From: Neostapfia colusana
Lineage: Eukaryota; Streptophyta; Magnoliopsida; Poales; Poaceae
Direction: 5' to 3'
DNA: 64,000 nucleotides
NCBI GenBank assembly: GCA_030760725.1
Contig: JASWHV010000012.1
Span: 34,999,652 to 35,063,651, forward strand
The notes under the pieces are model-generated. The model saw only the letters and a list, made by a program, of their open reading frames with translations. It was not told where the DNA came from and made no database searches. Below are positions 1 to 11,187 of this stretch, one piece after another. How positions within the stretch are numbered: position 1 is the stretch's first letter; each line of letters opens with the position of its first letter. A program made the position numbers and the translations under genes.

Positions 1-3000
1 GGTACTTAGCAAGTGTGGGAAAGTTATGTCATGCATGGCTAGAGCAAGGAGAGGTTGAACTCATGGTTAAAGCACTACGCAATTATTACCTACCACCTTA
101 GCTTATTAAGCACCTACATTACTACACAGGTGAAATGGTCCCAATCTCCCAACTCATCATCATAATCAAATAACCATAACATCATTTCCAATGTTAAGCT
201 CCCCGCTAAACATCCACAGCTTCCAAAGTCAATCATCCTCTAATCATGAATAAGTCCAAGCCGCTCTTGACCGTGAGCACGGCTATCATGACGGTTTTGA
301 CTCTGTAGAGTTTGCACCACTGTACCCACATGTAGTGATTTCATCCCTCGTTGCTAGGTGGAGTAAAAGAACCTCCACTATGCCAGTAGCCACAAATCAC
401 ATTCACACTTCCCAGGTGTGTAGCCAGGAGATCACTACGAAGCCTTTACAAAGGGATTCCCGACGAGCGTGGGCCCACTGAGGTTTCACCCCTAACAGCA
501 TACAAGAGGCTACAACCCCGCTGCAGTGGCCCCCTCTTGAGCCTTGCGGTTCATATGGTAGTCCAGCTGACACCTACTCCCCGCACCATCCAACACACCC
601 ATACTACGCCGCGAATACACCTAATTAATTGGCCAAGCTGCCCCATCTCAGCATGTGGTTGACACGGTAAAGCCAGGTTACATGCTCCATGAACCGGTCC
701 TTAGGATCCAGGCAAGTACTAAACACAAACCCGAGTCTCGTGCACCCAGCACCAACCAAATCATCCAACTTGCCTCGATCCCTACCTCTACATAACTCAT
801 AAGATCTAATTCAAGAGTAAGGTAAATAAATTGATGATATCATATCCCAATTATCCCATTCTAAGCATGGCTAAGCATATAAATAAATGACATGATAAAA
901 TAAATCCCAACCCAAGTTACAAGGAAACAAGGTAATGCAATTCTAGGGAAACTTCCTAGCATGGGTTTCATATTTTAATTGACACTGCAAATAATTCTAT
1001 CTACACATCCTAACATTGGATCAAAGTGGTCAAGGACACTTGCCTTCTTCCTGCTGCTCTGGGAATGGATAGTCCTGATCTTGGAATGGGAAGAACTTGC
1101 TCTGGGGCAGGTTCTACTCATGCCAACACACATAGCAAAAGAAAACAACAACCCATAAGACATAGTTCACACTTTCACTCCACACATACATACATATGAT
1201 AGTCATTCACATTTCTAAGTGTTGTGGTTACTCTAGATGTGTTGATTTTTAGCCTTCATGCACTTTTAAACATATGTATATGACTTCTAACTTTTGTATT
1301 TCAGATTTCTGTTTGCACACTATATATGAATTTTCAATTTGAACAAATTCTTTATATTTAATTAATATACTTCTTAACTACCATGTTTGCATGGAAGGTA
1401 ATTTCCTACTCCAAATGGGTTTTCAGATCTTCTACCAAATCCTAAACTGAAGTCTTTGGATTTGGAGACTTAATTTATCATTTTCTAGTTATGCATACTT
1501 ATTTTTCTATATTTTCCAGATTTATTTTCTATGACTAAAAGTGAATTTTAATATTAAATAGTAGGGCATATCATCTAAACAGAATTGGTTCTGATCTAAA
1601 TATTAAATAATATATTTTGAACTTCTCCTTTGATGTGAACTAATTTAAATTTATTTTACCAATTTTCAGAATTATTTCCTAACCTAAAAATGTGTCCCTA
1701 TAACTAATAAATGTGAACCATCAATTAGACAGATTCATTTCAGCTTAAAATCTACTTTTAACTCATTCTAAAGTTTTCCAAGTGCTAGGAGAGTTTAAAT
1801 TTGAATTTACAATGTGTTTGTCTCACCTTTTAAATTTAAATCCTAATCACATATTCAAATTTCTAAATTTAATATCATATAGGATTAAAAACGTAAACTC
1901 ACCCCACTACAGGGTCTATTATATTATTTAATAAATTTCCAGAGGTCTAGCTACACATAACCGAGGGGTTTTCCTAATTTTTATTAATTCCAGGGGCTAA
2001 AACTGATTTTAAATGAATTTACACGAATTTCTGAAGTTCCAGGGTCTAGATCAGAAGTTTCCGGGGCTAGCTCGTGTTTTCCGAGATCCCCAGGGGGTAG
2101 CGCGTAAGAATACCGGCCTTTATAACGCGGGGCTGATGTGAACCGTCCGATTTAAAATAGACGGCTGAGATTAGATCGCCGAACCGGTACGCGGGGGTTT
2201 TATGTCTACCGTGCGATTTAAAATAGACGGCGCACAAGCGGCCACGTCGCCCTGGCCGGAGCCAGCCCGCGCTGCCCGGCGGCGGGTGGCGGCGATCTCG
2301 CCGGAGAACTTCGGATCTTCGTCTATACCTCCTAAAACTGGGATTTCATGGCATAGATCGGTAGAGGGGAGGTCAGGGATCTCACCTCGGGGTTTTTCTT
2401 GAGCTCGGAGGCCCTGGAAGGCGGTCGGCGACGAGGTCCGAGGTGGAACCGCCACGGTGCTCGTCAGAGCTGTGTCTAGAGCGCAAACTACCGAGTTTTC
2501 TGCACCTGCGTGATCCCCCGGATGCGGTGGAACATGATCGGCGCGTTAGATCAGAAAATCCGAGCAAGGGTCGAGAGAAAACAGCTGGAGAAGCTCTGGT
2601 TCTCACCGGGAGGAAAAACAGCCGATCGGGGTGGAAAAAACGGGGCAATGCCAGCATTTATATAGACGAGGGAGGGCGGCGATCCGTTGGGATCGAGCTG
2701 GAGTCGTCCGGGACCAGAATTCGGCTGGGGGACGCGGGTTTCCGGGGGTGGTTTTGATTCGGGAGAGAGAGGAGTCCCAGGGTCGGCCGAGCGCGCGCGA
2801 GGAAGAAGATGACGGCGGGCCCCGCGTGTCAGTGAGAGGGAAAAGGGGCGCGCGGCTGTGGGCTGGCGCGGGGACTGGTGGGCCGGCTGGTGGGTTTCGG
2901 CCCACTAGCCGGTTTGGTTTTATTTTTCTTTTTCTTTTTCTTTTCTGTTTTGATTGGAATTTGAATTCCAATTTGAATTTGAATTTCTGCACCACATGCA

Positions 3001-3053
3001 ATACGTCGAAAAATTTTTAAATTCCCCTCTTAACAGGTTTTTGGGGTGTTACA
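1..3053 (-). mobile_element. LTR F1 of a minus-strand LTR retrotransposon, cut by the left window edge
   Basis: On the minus strand the LTR starts TGTAACACCCC at 3053 and runs leftwards out of the window. It matches the solo LTR at 6523-9304 over its middle part; by that comparison about 340 bp are missing to the left. The part at 2170-2900 is GC-rich and the rest AT-rich, the usual layout of these LTRs. The bases just right of the LTR (CCTGC, 3054-3058) should be one target duplication, but the partner lies outside. It interrupts the gag of H1. A strong donor (GAG|GTGAGA, minus strand, at 2385/2386) and a TAG acceptor followed by a 70-nt segment ending at a GCAAGT site (1113 to 1044) suggest the leader exons seen in the other LTRs. 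Long ORFs here are not retrotransposon proteins. Confidence 0.8.
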
Positions 3054-3750
3054 CCTGCTGGGTTGCAGCTGAGCCCAGGAGCACCTGAAGGTCTTCGTGA
3101 GTCCTTTGTGCTTCGGGGTCGGCGGGCTCCAGCATGTCGCACAGTATGATGGTGGCTGCTATGTTCTGGCTGGCCCTTTGGAAGCGCGAGACCCAGCCGT
3201 CATAGACGATGCTGGCTTGGACCTGTCGTGCGTGGAGGCGTGCCACGTTTGAACCCAATCTGGGGCCGTGGAATGCTCGGTCATCCCTTGAGTCTGCATG
3301 TCATGCCGTGAGCAGTTCGGCCAGCTCACGGTGCCATGCTTCCGACAGCTCGGGGTTGCCTCGCGGACTCGCGCTAGTCGGTGTGGCGAGCTGGGAGGCA
3401 TTGGTCGTTTCGGCAATGTGGCACTCGCGGGAGAGATGCTCACCACCTTTGATGTCGTTGTCGGAAGTGGGGCTGTACTCCAAAATGTGGTGGAGGGATG
3501 TCGGTGTGCATTCGATCATCCCTACGAAGGCTGATGTCGGGGCGTCGTACGCGGTGCACGCGTCGTTGGAGATCCTGAGGGTGCCGAGGCTACTGGTGAA
3601 GAAGTCCAGACTTCCAAAGCGGAGAGCCTGATGGGTGTGGGCAAAGCAAAACTCCCCTTCATCGCTTGCTGTGGCGAGGAACTCTAAATCGCCGAAGGAC
3701 ATCATCGCACCGGGTGCAAGAGTCGATCGTGAAAAAGCCATCGAGGACAT
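3054..3750 (-). pseudogene. gag fragment of Tat-like Ty3/gypsy element H1
   Basis: Read on the minus strand from ATG 3750 (protein begins MSSMAFSRST), the frame resembles grass Tat-lineage Gag (RIRE2/Cinful type). The C-terminal part contains FQRASQNIAATIILCDML and LLGSAATQQ, similar to the helix-rich segment near the start of those Gag proteins. The frame has one in-frame TGA at 3301-3303; reading resumes in the same frame, so this is a nonsense change rather than a frameshift, plausibly CGA to TGA. The gene is then cut at 3053 by LTR F1. Immediately upstream is the palindrome TGGCGCGCCA (3788-3797), which commonly lies between the primer site and gag in this lineage. Not functional. Family assignment is from remembered motifs, not a search. 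Confidence 0.6.
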
Positions 3751-4060
3751 GTGAATTAAAACAAGAATGTGCGGCAGTCCCCCTAACTGGCGCGCCAACA
3801 AGTAAATAATGTACCACACATTCTTCCTTGAGTTGGCCTAACTAAGAACACCAAGGGATTATACTGGTTTAGGCAAGGGGCCCTACGTCCAGCCTGGGGT
3901 GTCTCACTTTTGTTTCTCAAGAATGGGGGTGATTCTTTTACAAGTGCGAGGGTCTGTCTCTAGGGGATCGACCGGCTCCTCGCTTTATACTCGTTCTCCT
4001 CTTCTCTCGTATTACAAGTGGGGAGGAGGTCGTGGGTATTAGGGATGAAAAATGGTTATG
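3751..4060 (-). mobile_element. 5' LTR end and leader of H1 (right boundary unresolved)
   Basis: On the minus strand this holds a TATAAAG box (plus positions 3983-3989) about 230 bases before the gag ATG, then a leader with the palindrome TGGCGCGCCA at 3788-3797. That order (promoter, short R-U5, leader, gag) fits the end of a 5' LTR. I cannot place the LTR start on the right: the junction with G1 lies somewhere near 4.03-4.10 kb and no clear TG...CA end or target duplication is visible. Confidence 0.45.
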
Positions 4061-4836
4061 AGTTTTTGCAGGTAGGAGGAGCCTTAAAACGAGGAGGAAG
4101 AGGTCTTTTGTCTTAAAGACTCAAGGTGCAGATGATCTCAGTGGGAGAACCTACCCGAGACAGGAGGAACACTTGCAGGAAGCCATGTTACCTTGAAAAT
4201 TCATGATACGAGCGCCCTGGTGGGAGTCCAACATGAAAAGACCAAGTTACCTCACAGCCGCAAGATAAACCACAAGATGCAGAGGCTGAGAAAGACTTAG
4301 TTATTCTTGGAGGGACTCAAAACTTTGTAAATATTAAGTTGGCATCATGTAATCGTTCTAGAAGGGCTTGCACGACATTCTTATGCGCCTTAGAGATAAG
4401 ATAGAATCTTAGAGATTAGATAGAATCTTAGTTTGAACTCAGGAAAATGAGATCGTCCGGTTTGTATCGAGTCTATATAAAGGCAGCATTCTTCCAAGGA
4501 GAAACAAGCATCAACACAATCAATATTTTGTTAAATTACTTTCGTTTTTATGTCTTTATAGTTCTTAGCATAGTCTCGTATCTCTTTGTTGCTTTGCCGA
4601 GTAAAGCATCCATACTTCTCCAAGTAAGTGATACTTACTACGTTCCTTCCTCAGGAACTTTACATTTATCCAAGTTTCGGCGACTAACGCCGAGATTACC
4701 ACAGCTTTGGTGACTCCGTTCATCTGTTCGACGAACAGAATTGGTGACTCTGCTGGGGAGAGACGTCAACCGCATCATCTGAATGCATCTACTCGACGAT
4801 CGGAACGATCTTGTACCGATCACAACAGGGAAGAGC
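4061..4836 (+). mobile_element. LTR remnant and primer site of plus-strand element G1
   Basis: A TATATAAA box lies at 4474-4481, followed by a T-rich R/U5-like stretch. At 4742-4759 the sequence TGGTGACTCTGCTGGGGA resembles the primer-site region typical of Tat/Ogre-type elements. A gag-like frame starts at 4837. A two-copy 19-bp tandem repeat (unit begins CTTAGAGAT) sits at 4389-4426, just upstream of the promoter. The left end of the LTR is not resolved. Confidence 0.45.
4474..4481 (+). promoter_or_regulatory. TATA box of G1 LTR
   Basis: TATATAAA about 270 bases upstream of the putative primer site and about 360 upstream of the gag start, the expected place for an LTR promoter. Supported only by sequence and position. 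Confidence 0.45.
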
Positions 4837-6461
4837 ATGGCAGATGGGTCTAGGAGGAAGGCCGACGGCAAAGCCATCGACGTGAGCAATGTAATTGACG
4901 TCCAGCTCGAAGATCTTTCGCAGGAGGACCGTGAACGCATCTAGGAAGAGTTAGAGCGGGATATCCATGAAGAAAAGATGGCACGTTTGCAAACCAAGCT
5001 TGCTTGTTTCCAGAGGACGCGAGGAGGCATCATCCAGAAGGCCGACACGCGTGAGGCAACAACATGCATTGTAAATGCACCGATATCCCTTGAAGAACTC
5101 GTTCAACTCATAGATGTATCAGTAGCTACGAAATACAACGCTGATCTAGAGCAGATGGCATCTTCGTTAGCGGATAGGCTCAAGAATTCTTTCAATACGT
5201 TCAAAGCCGATTTAGAACACTCCATAGATCGCAAGCTCCATTGGCAGATCTGTTCTACCGTGCAGCAAGTGCAAGATGAAGCGGGGGGTAAACGTACAGA
5301 AGCTTACTCAAGTAGTGCAGCAGGGAACATAGCCGGCACTTAGTCACCTTGCATGCTACCAACATACCCGCAAGCTAAGCAGCCAATCGTGAACATGCAG
5401 CATCCATACTACTAAACAGTTGCATATGGACCTGCCATTCCACCGAGTGGTGTACCACTCGGGCCAGTGCCCGATGCGTACTTACCTCCACCACCTCCAC
5501 AAGATGCACCTTGCAACTTACTTTAATCTCCCATGCCACAGAACAACGCACCATACGATGAACTTAGGGATCAAGTGGCCAGAACACTTACAGAGCTCGG
5601 GGTAGCAACCAGAACAACCGTATGGAATTACCGAAAGCCTTACCCCGACCACTATGATAATGTCCCATATCCTAGAGGCCTTAGGGTGCCTTGTTTCTCT
5701 AAGTTTAGTGGGAAGGATTAAAAGACTACTCAAAAACACGTAGGCTAATTCGTGATCCAGTGCAATGACATAGGAATCACTGATGTACACCGGATCAGAT
5801 TGTTCCCCTTGTCCCTAACTGGCACTTCTTTTAATTGGTTTACCTTGGCCGTGTTTAGAACAAAAGTTCCTTGAATACTTCTTCATTGGTGAGACCGAGC
5901 TAAGATTGTTCCACCTAACTGCAGTGAGGCAGAAAAACAATGAACTTATGGATGAATACATCAAACGGTTTAGAGAAACTAGAAACAAATGTTTTAGCCT
6001 AACCATAGGGGAGAAAGATTTGGCCGATATAGCGTTTGCAGAGCTTCTAGCGTATCTTAGGGAAAAGATGGATGGCGTCGAGTTTGGAGACGTCAACAAG
6101 GTCCTGCAAGAACTGTGGCACATGAGAACCGAGCCAGAGAAGCTAAGGTACATGGCCGGTTCAAGGAAATCAACCACAGGGACCGAGAGAAGCAACATGT
6201 CAACCAGCTCGGGGAAGAGTCGGCCAGTGACGAGGAGACGGAGGTTTCTGTGGCCGAGTGGGTTGAAACCACAAGAACAAGCCTCTGGCTTGCACTTTAT
6301 TGAATCCCAGCCTCGGGAGGAGGGAGGAAATAAAGTTCACCTTTGATGTAATGAAGTGTGACCAGCTCTTCGATGTGCTCTTGCAAAACCAGGTAATCAA
6401 GATGAAGAACGGCCACGTTATCCCACCACCCGAGCAGCTGGCCAACAAATGTTATTGTAAG
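4837..6461 (+). pseudogene. decayed gag of G1 (Ty3/gypsy type)
   Basis: ATG 4837 opens a charged N-terminus (MADGSRRKADG) that meets a TAG at 4942-4944 and continues in the same frame to a stop at 5341. Further in-frame stops follow, yet the same frame still reads to about 5720. A frameshift then moves the match to another frame from 5906, where NELMDEYIKRFRETRNKCF and EKDLADIAFAELLAYLREK recall the retrotransposon Gag core. A last piece with KCDQLFDVLLQNQVIK and HVIPPPEQLANKCYCK looks like the segment before the Gag C-terminus. The reading is then cut by element E1 at 6462. Non-functional; many stops and at least one frameshift point to an old insertion. Confidence 0.6.
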
Positions 6462-6522
6462 TGTGAGGACCCGACGGTCCCGACAATCTAGGATCTCGCT
6501 GAGGGGTGCTGCGATGGACAGC

Positions 6523-9304
6523 TGTGACACCCGGTTCTGAAAATAAACCAAGTGAATGCATATGTGTGCCCAGGATGTTCATCACACATACACATGTACT
6601 TCACAAACTGAAATTCATAATATAACCACGTACAAAAAGTTTTTAAGTACTTTACTTTATTATATTGACTCATTGTCTCACCCATGAATATATAAATTAT
6701 TTAGCAGCGGAAGACTCTAAACGACAGCGGAAAATGGCTAAGACAGCAGGCTCCAACTTCAACTCCACAGGCATGTTGACGGTAGTGCGCACGCCTAGTA
6801 CTCCACATGTTTCTCGTGTTGCTGATGTATATGTGGGAATGCAAGGGTGAGTACATGTCGTACTCTGGAAGTGTGGGAAAAGTATGACATGTAGCTTACA
6901 ACAAGGTAGGGAAAAGAGGTTCATTGCAGCAAGCAAATTTTATTTCACAAAGATGGTAAAAATAGCAACTATTTCTAGGTGAGTAAAATCCCAACATAAA
7001 CAAGTAATTCATCAACATTCCTTCATAATAATTCACCATTTATCAAGCCTCAACCAGCCAATACTCTTTCTCAAGTTCATCTCATACTCATAATTATTCA
7101 TAAAAATCTCGTTTTCTAGAACCGAAACCAAACTCGTTGTCATGACTCAAAACATATCCCAAAAACCATACCCGAATAACCATCCCAAGTTTTGCCTCTA
7201 ATCATGGAAGTTGGCCAGGTGCTTGTAACCGGAAGCACGGCTATCATGATAGTTTTACACTCAGCAGAGGTGGCACCACTTTACCCACAAGTTCGTGATT
7301 TCATCACCCGTCGGCGACTAGAGAGAACCTCAATTATACAAGTACACAACCATCGGTGTATGGCCAAGAGATCACAAAATAGCCTTTACAAAGGGGCTAC
7401 TAGGATGTACAAACCCACTAAGGTTTCACCGACAGGCTCGAATCTCCATTCTCCCACCCACGGGCCGCCTCTTGTGCCATGCAGTTCTCATGGCAGTCCT
7501 TCTCGACTCCCATTCCCCGCGCAATCCAATGGTCCATATCAAGCTAGTAACACACCTAATTGGTCAGCTAAGCTGCACCCATGTTTGGCCTTGTGGTGGC
7601 ACTATTTTCCTAGCATGTGCTCGTATGAACCAGTCCATAGATCTAGGGCGAGCAAACCACCATATCATTCTGCAACATCCACGAACCAAGCTCATCTAGA
7701 TCTCCCCGATTCCATGCTCATTAACATCATATATTTCTCATCATCTTTATTCATATGAGTGCAGTAGCTAGACATGTTTTATTTCAGCTTCCCGTATCCC
7801 GTAAATTAAGCAAAGCAAAAAGGAAAACGACCATACCCGACTCTTCAAATTTCCCGGCGACAAGGATGGTTAACAAAACTAGTCAACCCCTATAAAAGGG
7901 TGTTCCATCAAGTTGACACAAGCCTATAAGTTTTCGCAAGCAAAACAGTTTCAAAAAAACATGGGATCAATATGGTCAAGGGCACTTGCCTAGCTCCCGT
8001 GGTTCGTGTTGCTCAAGCGTCTCAAAGTCTTGGTGCTGTAGTTCCTCGTAGATGGCCTATTGAGCGTGTCCTTCTGCTCACGACCACACACATACAAAAT
8101 TTACAGCAATCAATTATCATGCACCAACTCTACTCAAGATGCAATGAGATGGATGAATGCGATTCCTATGGTGCAGTTTATAAAATCAGTTTGTACGTGT
8201 TCTTGCATGTTTTAGTAGGCTTCCACGGTGTTTTATGATGAACAAGGTTGCTGGGATCAAGTGTGGACGTGGTTATGATCTTGACACACTTTGTAGATCA
8301 ATTCCACCGTCAAAAATTTACCAAAACATGGTCTGTTCACACGCAGAATTTTCTGCCCGCAGGGGGGGGAGAAAACGGGTGCGTAGAAACAGCGGCGACG
8401 TGGTAAGAGGGGTAACGAAGACCTACCTAACTTCTCCCTCCTCCCTTCCTTACGGCAGAACCTCCTTCCTTGCAATGGCAGCAGCGGGAGATTTTCTATG
8501 GAGAATTATGAGGCTGCGGCTAGGGCAGAACGTCGGGGGCTTCTTTTCCGGCGACGGCGAGGCGTGACGGAGCTTCGACGGCGGCCAAACTCCAGCAAGA
8601 GGGCGGCGACTTGAGCTGGGAAGCAGGGGAGGGCGGCGGCCAGGGCTTTTGGGGGCTAGGGTGCCGGCTAAGGGGGAGGTGTTTTATTTATAAGTGGGCA
8701 AAAGAGCTAGGGAGGTTAGGATTTTAGCAGCTCAATTATCCAATGGCTGAGATTTAATTTTAATAGAGGTGGGAGCTAGGGGCTGGGATTTTCTTATTTA
8801 TTTTCCACCAATGGCTGAGATTAATTGAGAAATAAAAGTCCACAAAAATCCACAAAGGGGGGCGGCTAGGGTTCCCCCCTTAATGGGCTGCGGCCAAGGG
8901 GTGGGGCCCATTTGGGTTCCCCCCCCCCCCTAATTGGTACGGCCAAAATTGGGGGAAACCCCCCCCCCAGATGTGGGGAAAAATTCCCTAGTGGCATTTC
9001 GGGTAATTTGGTAAAGATCAGAAAAATTGGGAAAAATTGGGAAAATTAGGGGAGAGGGGAATTTGGTGGAAAATTGGTAAATTTTGGGGAAAATTGGGGT
9101 AGCTCAATTTGGCTATTTTATTTATTTTTTCTTTTTATTTTTATTTTTATTTCTTTTCCTTTTCTATTTATTTCCATTAATTTCTATTTTTATTCCCTTC
9201 TACTATTTTATTTGCTTCTATATTCCTCTCTTTATTTCTTTTTTTAATGCTTCTCTATATGAAAAGTGTATGCAATGCATGGTAGTAATTTTGAGGGTGT
9301 TACA
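6523..9304 (-). mobile_element. solo LTR I1 (2782 bp), minus orientation
   Basis: Bounded by TGTGACACCC at 6523 and ...GTGTTACA at 9304, and flanked by perfect 5-bp copies of ACAGC (518-522 of the 6-kb block, i.e. 6518-6522, and 9305-9309). The E1 LTR sequence resumes cleanly on each side, as the uninterrupted D1 LTR (39270 onward) shows. No internal region is present, so this is a product of LTR-LTR recombination. Reading on the minus strand it starts TGTAACACCC like F1, with a TATAAATAAA box near 8682-8692. It includes C runs at 8919-8930 and 8959-8968 and a T-rich tract around 9115-9240. ORFs here have no recognisable family. Confidence 0.9.
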
Positions 9305-9482
9305 ACAGCACCAGATAATACATAGAGAATGGCGATAAGTGGAAACTAAATTTTATTGCATAAACTTGTTTATCAACATAATTACATCAAAATATCATTC
9401 AAGTGTACACTCACGGGCGTAGACTAAGCAAAAAGTTCACGTTCAGACCGTTAATGTCTTCCTACTAGCACGCATGCACAAA

Positions 9483-10730
9483 CTAACACGGCGGCGTGCA
9501 CGACTCCCATTCGACGGTGGTTCCCTCTTGGGGGTCCGTCTCCTCCTTTGGAGCCTCCTCCTCATAGAACCCTGCAAACACTTCAACTACAAGCAGTGAG
9601 CATGATGGGTCAGCAAGACTGACCTGTCTCACCTAAATAGATAAATCTACATGCTGGATTTGCAGTGTATAATAGGAAAGTATGTTGCATAAGACACGCC
9701 TAATTAGTTGACTCTTACTTTCAAGTTTTAGCCTCAAGTTAGTGGAGAACCTTGTGCTAAGGCACATAAGAAATCCTCAATCAAACAAGAAACACATTTC
9801 GGTTGAAAGGAACTTTGATTTGCTCTAAAACTAAAGCATTTAATTAACATTCAACGTAAAGCTTTCAACCAGCAACTTTTACCATGACAACTAGCCTGTT
9901 CTTTCTACGTCACAGTACATTGAACAAGTGTTACTCACTGACCACGAGGGACATCGATTATAATAATTTACACTTGCAAGGTTACCCGAATAACCCATCA
10001 CGTACGCCCGTACTCGATGTTGCCTTCAGCAACCATCACGGACGTCATACGCAACCACCTTTCATCTGTCAACCAAGTGTTGAACCGGTCCTATCGTCCC
10101 GAGCAGGAGGTTTCTATGTGGAGCATCCTCGATGCCCACTAGCTGATTTACACCTCGCTGCTCTCAACCTACCCTCTGGACGACAAGCAATGCCTCAACC
10201 TATCGCTACCCAGATTACATCGGTTTCCTGGTTCCCATATAGCCGGTAAGTCTGCGGTACTGTTCTAGCTTGTTCAACAGGCCCGCACACAGATAGGTCC
10301 TCAATAAACACAAGCAGATTATGGCATCTAGGCCCCAATGTCCTGCTGTCCTTACTCTCCACTCGGTCTCATTTTCTTGCCATGTGATTCATTGTCTATC
10401 TTTCTAACCGAGTGGTGTGCCTCTAGCATATTCTCGCGAGTAGTTCCAACTACTCGACTTGTACCGAAATCCTATACCATTTGAGCATTGCAGTGGCTAC
10501 TCGAGGTTCAAATCCTAAACCCAAAATCCCTGGTTCTCTTGGCTTTGCAAGTGGGTTTCAATCAAGACTCTAATGCACAGAGTAGAATTTGCATAAGTTA
10601 AGTGATCAAAACATAAGACTTTATAAATAGGTTAATGCAAAATAGAGCTTGCCTTGCTGCTGGTCGTTGACTAATTGTTCTTCCGGAGTAATAAAGTCCA
10701 GAACCTCCGGGTCTTCTTCGACCATAGTGA
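9483..10730 (-). other. putative LTR-encoded spliced ORF in E1 (two exons, GC-AG intron)
   Basis: Minus strand. Exon 2 runs 10730 to 10653 (78 nt) after a GTAG acceptor and reads MVEEDPEVLDFITPEEQ from its ATG, with no stop. It ends CAAG|GCAAGC, a GC-type donor. After about 1081 bases a TTTGCAG acceptor opens exon 3 (9571 to 9483), which reads FYEEEAPKEETDPQEG, then ...WESCTPPC and stop. Exon 2 leaves one base and exon 3 supplies two, so the frame joins. The same exon lengths, phases and C-terminal CTPP occur in the A family LTRs. The peptide is acidic and small; I recognise no domain. It could be a real protein, an upstream ORF, or a decayed relic. No transcript evidence is available. Confidence 0.45.
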
Positions 10731-11174
10731 CTACACGAAATGAAAATACGATGTGTGTCACATTTAAATGCATTTGTATTGAATTGAGATGGTGAAGACT
10801 ATGTGTATAGCTAGACAGCCCCTTTCACTCTGAAAGTTTTACTGTGGTTTGGTGATAACCTAAACAGGGACTTGGCCAAATTTCATTGGAAGCAAAGCTA
10901 ATCTGAGCCCTGCACAAAAAATGTGTATTTGGCCCTAATTAGAGCTCTTACGGTTTTCTAAGGATTTTCATGGATCAAGCCATGACCTTTTGGAAACTAG
11001 AGTTTAAGTCCACACTGGTTCAACACATTCAAATGAATATGTGAGCCCCTTTTTGATGAACATCCATGTACACCCTTACGTGTAGAAAAGTTTTTGTAAG
11101 TTCCATTTTATGAATTTGAAACACATAGCATTCAAGCTTCGGTTTATTTCATATACATATTTGGGACTTTTACA

Positions 11175-11187
11175 TTCCTCCCCCCTT
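11175..11187 (-). other. polypurine tract of E1
   Basis: On the minus strand AAGGGGGGAGGAA immediately precedes the LTR start at 11174, the position from which plus-strand DNA synthesis begins in LTR elements. It matches the tracts of A1 and A2. Confidence 0.8.

Larger units (their letters stand above)
6462..11174 (-). mobile_element. 3' LTR of minus-strand element E1, interrupted by solo LTR I1
   Basis: On the minus strand the LTR starts TGTAAAAGTCC at 11174, directly after a purine tract, and ends GGTCCTCACA at 6462. Removing the nested solo LTR and one TSD copy leaves about 1.9 kb. It is homologous to D1 (39270 onward) and D2 (12339 onward) and, more distantly, to the 3' half of the A LTRs. 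It lacks the roughly 2-kb proximal part, including the GC-rich leader exon, present in A and C LTRs. The left flank GTAAG (6457-6461) is one candidate target-duplication copy; its partner is not found because the other end of E1 is rearranged. It carries a well-preserved exon pair (9483-10730). Confidence 0.8.

Noticed and set aside
2600..3020. ORFs of 129 and 132 aa on opposite strands in F1
   Set aside because: Low-complexity, built from a T-rich tract near the LTR end; no domain.
3788..3797. TGGCGCGCCA palindrome as a regulatory operator
   Set aside because: It sits between LTR and gag of a Tat-like element, where this sequence is commonly found, so it is part of the leader.
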